Made by a program: the position numbers and the translations under genes
The notes under the pieces: model-generated
What the model was told of the DNA's origin: nothing
What the model saw: the letters and a program-made list of their open reading frames with translations, nothing else
Databases searched by the model: none
Part shown: piece by piece, positions 60,598 to 64,000 of the stretch
How the letters are laid out: each line of letters begins with the position of its first letter
How positions within the stretch are numbered: position 1 is the stretch's first letter
Origin: Pseudomonadota bacterium
GTDB taxonomy: Bacteria; Pseudomonadota; Alphaproteobacteria; Micropepsales; Micropepsaceae
Assembly (NCBI GenBank): GCA_018241025.1
Contig: JAFEEQ010000011.1
Coordinates: forward strand, 124,001-188,000
DNA: 64,000 bases
Direction: 5' to 3'

Positions 60598-62343
60598 ATG
60601 ACCTTGCCTGCCAACTGGCCCGCGATCTCGCTCAAAGAGGCCCACGACATCCTCACCGCGCCCGGCTCGCGCTTCGAGACCGAGACGGTCACGATCCGTG
60701 GCATCCCGACCAAGGTGTGGAAGAACGCCCCACCGACCAACCGCGAAGTCTTCCTCGCCGCGCGCCAGTATGGCGACCGCGATTTCCTCGTCTATGAGAA
60801 CGACCGCTGCACCTTTGAGACTTTCGCGCGTGCCGTGCTGAAACTCGCTGCGCAGCTTCAGGCCGACGGCGTGAAGAAGGGCGATCGCGTCGCCATCATC
60901 ATGCGCAATCTTCCCGAATGGCCGGTGGCGTTCTATGCCGCCGAGATCATCGGCGCGATCGTCACACCGTTGAATGCGTGGTGGACCGGACCCGAGCTCG
61001 AATACGGCCTGGTCGATTCCGGCACCAAGGTCGCCTTCGTCGATGCCGAGCGGCTCGAGCGCATCAACGAGCATCTGGTGAATTGTCCCGCGCTCGAAAA
61101 GATCTATGTCAGCCGCTACGACGAAGACCTGCCGCACACCATCGTCTTCCGCCTCGAGGACGTGGTCGGCAAGGTCAACGACTGGGGCAAGCTGCCGGCC
61201 GGCGAAATGCCGAAGGTCGACATCCATCCCGACGACGATGCCACCATCCTCTACACCTCCGGCACCACGGGCCGGCCGAAGGGCGCGCTCGGCACCCATC
61301 GCAACATGATGTCGAACATCATCGCGGCCGGCTTCTCCGCTGCGCGCAACTTCCTGCGCAAGGGCGAGCCGATTCCGGTCGTCGCCAATCCGCTCGATGC
61401 GCCGCAGCGCTCGATGCTGCTCTCCGTGCCGTTCTTCCATGCCACCGGCTGTTTCGCGGTGATGGGTCCGACCGTGGTCTCCGGCGGCAAGATCGTTCTG
61501 ATGCGCCGCTTCGATGCCGAGAAGGCGATGCAGCTCATCGAGAAGGAGAAGATCAACGGCGCCGGCGGCGTGCCGACCATCGCCTGGCAGATCCTCGAAC
61601 ATCCCAACCGCCACAAATACGATCTCTCCTCGCTCGAAAGCATGTCCTATGGCGGCGCGCCCTCGGCGCCGGAGCTGGTCAAGCAGATCAAGCAAGCCTG
61701 GCCGAATTCGGCGCCGGGCAATGGCTGGGGCATGACGGAAACCTCGGCGACCTGCACGACGCACTCGGGCGAGGATTATGAGAACCGTCCGTCCTCCTGC
61801 GGCCCTGCCGTCGGCGCCTGCGAGATCAAGATCATGGATATCGAAGGCAAGACCGAACTGCCGCGCGGCGAGGTCGGCGAACTCTGGGCCCGCGGTCCGA
61901 ACATCGTGAAGGGTTACTGGAACAAGCCTGAGGCCACGGCCGCGACCTTCGTCGACGGCTGGGTCAAGACCGGCGACCTCGCCCGCATCGACGAGGAAGG
62001 CTTCTGCTTCATCATCGACCGCGCCAAGGACATGCTGATCCGCGGCGGCGAGAACATCTATTGCATCGAGGTCGAGAACGTTCTCTACGACCACCCCGCC
62101 GTGATGGATGCCGCGCTGGTCGCCGTGCCGCATAAGACGCTCGGCGAGGAGCCCGGCGCCGTGGTCCATCTGAAGCCCGGCATGCACACGACCGAAGAAG
62201 AACTTCGCCAGTTCGTCGCCGGCAAGCTTGCCGCGTTCAAGGTCCCGGTGAAGGTCGTGTTCTGGCCCGAGACCCTGCCGCGCAACGCCAACGGCAAGAT
62301 CCTCAAGACCGAGCTGAAGAAGATCTTCGCGGAGCCGCAATAG
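60598..62343 (+). CDS. AMP-dependent acyl-CoA synthetase
   Basis: A 581-residue ligase (ATG 60598; an in-frame ATG at 60547 would add 17 residues of low quality). P-loop ILYTSGTTGRPKGALGTHR, NGWGMTETSATCT, VKTGDLARIDEEGFCFIID and RGGENIYCIEVENVLYDHP, and the C-terminal NANGKILKTELK with the catalytic lysine. It activates a fatty or other acid to CoA. It follows the desaturase gene with a repeat between. Confidence 0.92.
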   Translation: MTLPANWPAISLKEAHDILTAPGSRFETETVTIRGIPTKVWKNAPPTNREVFLAARQYGDRDFLVYENDRCTFETFARAVLKLAAQLQADGVKKGDRVAIIMRNLPEWPVAFYAAEIIGAIVTPLNAWWTGPELEYGLVDSGTKVAFVDAERLERINEHLVNCPALEKIYVSRYDEDLPHTIVFRLEDVVGKVNDWGKLPAGEMPKVDIHPDDDATILYTSGTTGRPKGALGTHRNMMSNIIAAGFSAARNFLRKGEPIPVVANPLDAPQRSMLLSVPFFHATGCFAVMGPTVVSGGKIVLMRRFDAEKAMQLIEKEKINGAGGVPTIAWQILEHPNRHKYDLSSLESMSYGGAPSAPELVKQIKQAWPNSAPGNGWGMTETSATCTTHSGEDYENRPSSCGPAVGACEIKIMDIEGKTELPRGEVGELWARGPNIVKGYWNKPEATAATFVDGWVKTGDLARIDEEGFCFIIDRAKDMLIRGGENIYCIEVENVLYDHPAVMDAALVAVPHKTLGEEPGAVVHLKPGMHTTEEELRQFVAGKLAAFKVPVKVVFWPETLPRNANGKILKTELKKIFAEPQ

Positions 62344-62477
62344 CGCGCGGATTGATCCTGCTCAATGCGAGCCCTTGCCCGCCGTCGGAGGCTGTTCAGG
62401 CTTCCGGCAGCGGCTGGCCGTGCTAAAGTTGCTTCGACCGCGCAGATTACAAAAAGAAGCGGCAGGGAGGATTGTCG

Positions 62478-62891
62478 ATGTCGGGGACCCGTTCGTTCTG
62501 GATCTGGTCGATCACGGCGTTTTTTCTCGCCGCCTCCGTCCTGATCTCGCTCGCCTTCATCCTGGCGCTCAGCGGCCGGATCGATCTGACCGCGGCCCAG
62601 CAGGCCTATCTCGACGGCCTCACGCCGCTCGACTATCTCGTCATCGGCGCGGTGATGGCGTGCAATCTTCTAGGCGCAGTCCTGCTCGTCATGCTGCGCG
62701 GTTTTGCCGTCCCGCTGCTCGTCACCGGCTGGGCTTTCGGCTTCTTCCAGCTCCTCTGGCACGCGGTTGGCAAGGGCTGGATTTCCGCCATCGGCGCCCC
62801 CGGCATCGCCAGTTTCGCGGCGGCGAATTTCCTGTCACTGGTCATCATCGCCTACGCGCTCAGCCTCGCGCGCCGCGGCGTGCTGCACTGA
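62478..62891 (+). CDS. small membrane protein of unknown function
   Basis: A 137-residue protein (ATG 62478, GGGAGG 7 nt upstream) with about four transmembrane helices (near 8-30, 53-74, 78-98, 106-130). No family recognised. It is followed 2 nt later by the DUF1801 gene. Confidence 0.72.
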   Translation: MSGTRSFWIWSITAFFLAASVLISLAFILALSGRIDLTAAQQAYLDGLTPLDYLVIGAVMACNLLGAVLLVMLRGFAVPLLVTGWAFGFFQLLWHAVGKGWISAIGAPGIASFAAANFLSLVIIAYALSLARRGVLH

Positions 62892-62893
62892 CC

Positions 62894-63256
62894 ATGGTGC
62901 AGTCGAAGGCGAAAAGCGTCGCGGAATACCTGAAGGAGGCGGACGATACGCGTCGTCCCGTTCTGGCGAAATTCCGCAAGCTGGCGCGCGAGATCCTCGC
63001 CGAATGCGATGAAGGCATGGATTACGGCATGGCGGCCTACAAGCGGAACGGCGAACTCGTCACCGCTTTCGCCAACCAGAAGGGCTATATTGCCTTCTAT
63101 GCCGGCCAGCGCGCCATCGCCGATCACAAGGCGGCGCTCAAGGGCATCGATTGCGGCAAGGGCTGTATCCGTTACAAGAACGTCGGGAAGATCGATTTCG
63201 ACGTGGTGCGCTCGTTGTTCGAGAATATCGCCAAACACCGCATGCCGATGTGCTGA
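62894..63256 (+). CDS. DUF1801 protein (YdhG-like)
   Basis: A 120-residue protein with the DUF1801 pattern: VAEYLKEADDTRRPVLAKFRKL, MDYGMAAYKRNGELV, KGYIAFYAG and GKGCIRYKN. Members include the iron-chaperone-like YdhG and many of unknown role. It lies 2 nt after the membrane protein gene and 2 nt before arfB, in a run of three short coupled genes. Confidence 0.88.
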   Translation: MVQSKAKSVAEYLKEADDTRRPVLAKFRKLAREILAECDEGMDYGMAAYKRNGELVTAFANQKGYIAFYAGQRAIADHKAALKGIDCGKGCIRYKNVGKIDFDVVRSLFENIAKHRMPMC

Positions 63257-63258
63257 TC

Positions 63259-63684
63259 ATGCCCGCTCTGCGCGTCACATCGACCATTGCCATTCCGGAG
63301 AGCGAACTCGCCGAGAGCTTCATTCTCTCCTCCGGTGCCGGCGGCCAGAACGTCAACAAGGTCGCGAGCGCCGTGCAGCTGCGGTTCGATGTTCTGCATT
63401 CGCGGGCTTTGCCCGACGAGGTACGAGTCCGCCTGATAAAGCTCGCGGGCCGTCGCCTGACCAAAGACGGCATCTTGATCCTCGCGGCGCGCGAAAGCCG
63501 CGATCAGGCCCGCAACCGCGAAACGGCTCGTGTTCGCCTCGCCGAACTCATTCGCCGCGCCACGATCGCACCCAAGCCGCGCAAGCCGACCAAGCTCTCG
63601 AAGGGCATCAAACAACGCCGCCTCGACTCGAAGAAGAAACACGCGCGCACCAAACAGCAGCGGTCGAAGCGTTTCGACGATTGA
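63259..63684 (+). CDS. arfB: ArfB, alternative ribosome rescue factor (YaeJ)
   Basis: A 141-residue release-factor-like protein with the GGQ motif in SSGAGGQNVNKVASAV and the basic C-terminal tail (KGIKQRRLDSKKKHARTKQQ) that enters the empty mRNA channel of stalled ribosomes. It hydrolyses peptidyl-tRNA on non-stop complexes. ATG 63259 is 2 nt after the DUF1801 stop. Confidence 0.95.
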   Translation: MPALRVTSTIAIPESELAESFILSSGAGGQNVNKVASAVQLRFDVLHSRALPDEVRVRLIKLAGRRLTKDGILILAARESRDQARNRETARVRLAELIRRATIAPKPRKPTKLSKGIKQRRLDSKKKHARTKQQRSKRFDD

Positions 63685-63704
63685 GCACCCAATTCACCGC
63701 CGTC

Positions 63705-63727
63705 ATCGCCGGGCTTGCCCCGGCGAT
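63705..63727. repeat. palindromic repeat in the arfB-DJ-1 spacer
   Basis: ATCGCCGGG and CCCGGCGAT flank a short loop. It belongs to a class of GC-rich palindromes common in alphaproteobacterial spacers, and may end the arfB transcript. The rest of the spacer to 63879 shows nothing else. Confidence 0.7.
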
Positions 63728-63879
63728 CCAAGATCGCCTTGGCGCATCGGTGATCATGGATGCCCCGCACGGGGTCGTGCATGAGGATTGCGGCAGGTTG
63801 GCCGAAATCGTGGCCCCTTTGTCGTTCCCGCCGCCACGTTCCCGCAGCATGATCGCTCCGCACGCCCCGGAGCTCCACC

Positions 63880-64000
63880 ATGCGTCTCTCCATCCTCATC
63901 TACGACGGCTTCACCACGCTCGACGCCGTCGGCGGCTATGAGATTCTCTCGCGCCTTCCCGGCATGGAGACCGAATTCGTTGCTGCAACGCCCGGCGTGA
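63880..64000 (+). CDS. DJ-1/PfpI family protein, 5' part (cut by window end)
   Basis: ATG 63880 follows GGAG with 8 nt spacing. The 40 visible residues (MRLSILIYDGFTTLDAVGGY then EILSRLPGMETEFVAATPGV) match the start of DJ-1/PfpI proteins of the isonitrile hydratase/GlxA type. Whether a C-terminal HTH follows cannot be seen. Confidence 0.85.
   Translation, partial: MRLSILIYDGFTTLDAVGGYEILSRLPGMETEFVAATPGV

Overview
The window is GC-rich chromosomal DNA from what looks like an alphaproteobacterium. Supporting signs are a PodJ-like polar protein with Sel1 repeats, a TorF-type porin, a TSUP transporter coupled to an Alph_Pro_TM (TIGR02186) protein, a ligase-associated Lhr-type helicase with PdeM, an encapsulated-type ferritin, and many short palindromic repeats of the kinds scattered through alphaproteobacterial genomes. 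I cannot name the genus. I saw no insertion sequence, prophage, CRISPR array, plasmid functions or rRNA. Two tRNAs (Gln-UUG, Pro-CGG) are present.

Layout. 1-1.6 kb: 3' part of an acyl-CoA synthetase and a small exported protein. 1.6-11.3 kb: a long minus-strand run with M20 amidohydrolase, DUF423, an FAD oxidoreductase, two alpha/beta hydrolases, an acyltransferase, lutA-lutB-lutC (L-lactate oxidation) and a GNAT. 11.4-16.2 kb: a hydrolase, a secreted double retropepsin, glutaryl-CoA dehydrogenase, an orphan encapsulated-type ferritin and a class III CoA-transferase, then a 359-nt hairpin-rich gap. 16.5-25.6 kb: a dienoyl-CoA reductase-like SDR, the helicase/PdeM pair, the sulfite-exporter-type pair, the PodJ-like protein and an Mpo1-like protein. 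25.6-29.2 kb: a CAP lipoprotein, an SdpI/SdpR-like pair with an evident operator, a membrane protein and a periplasmic TPR protein. 29.3-36.9 kb: tandem hotdog thioesterases, SDR, cNMP-domain patatin, FMN reductase/MarR divergent pair, dienoyl-CoA isomerase-like crotonase, MaoC hydratase and a TPR methyltransferase. 37-41.3 kb: a membrane protein, a GlxA-type regulator translationally coupled to a DJ-1/PfpI enzyme, a small exported protein, TetR and a hydrolase. 41.4-47.6 kb: acyl-CoA synthetase, ChaC-like cyclotransferase, MaoC, an unknown membrane protein, a hydrolase and a PQQ-type sugar dehydrogenase. 47.6-51.4 kb: tRNAs, a hybrid sensor kinase and the TorF porin. 51.6-64 kb: SDR, phosphatase, dienelactone hydrolase, 2-hydroxyacid dehydrogenase, serine beta-lactamase-like esterase, acyltransferase-3, acyl-CoA dehydrogenase, desaturase, acyl-CoA synthetase, small proteins, ArfB and the start of another DJ-1 protein.

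Functional picture. Acyl-CoA chemistry dominates: three acyl-CoA synthetases, two acyl-CoA dehydrogenases, two MaoC hydratases, a CoA-transferase, two thioesterases, and lookalikes of both auxiliary enzymes for polyunsaturated fatty acids (DECR1-like and ECH1-like). These genes are spread over about 60 kb as single genes or pairs, which suggests a catabolic lifestyle on fatty acids or other acyl-CoA-activated substrates. The most interesting observations are mostly about small-scale structure: a 126-nt palindromic element inserted in frame at the helicase N-terminus; a desaturase stop codon inside a dispersed repeat; a perfect hairpin presenting the ribosome-binding site of the GlxA-type regulator in its loop; a 30-bp operator-like dyad touching the start of the SdpR-like gene; a ferritin of the encapsulated type without tag or encapsulin; and a hairpin-dense gap preceding a possible 53-codon ORF. 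I did not find a clearly new multigene system.
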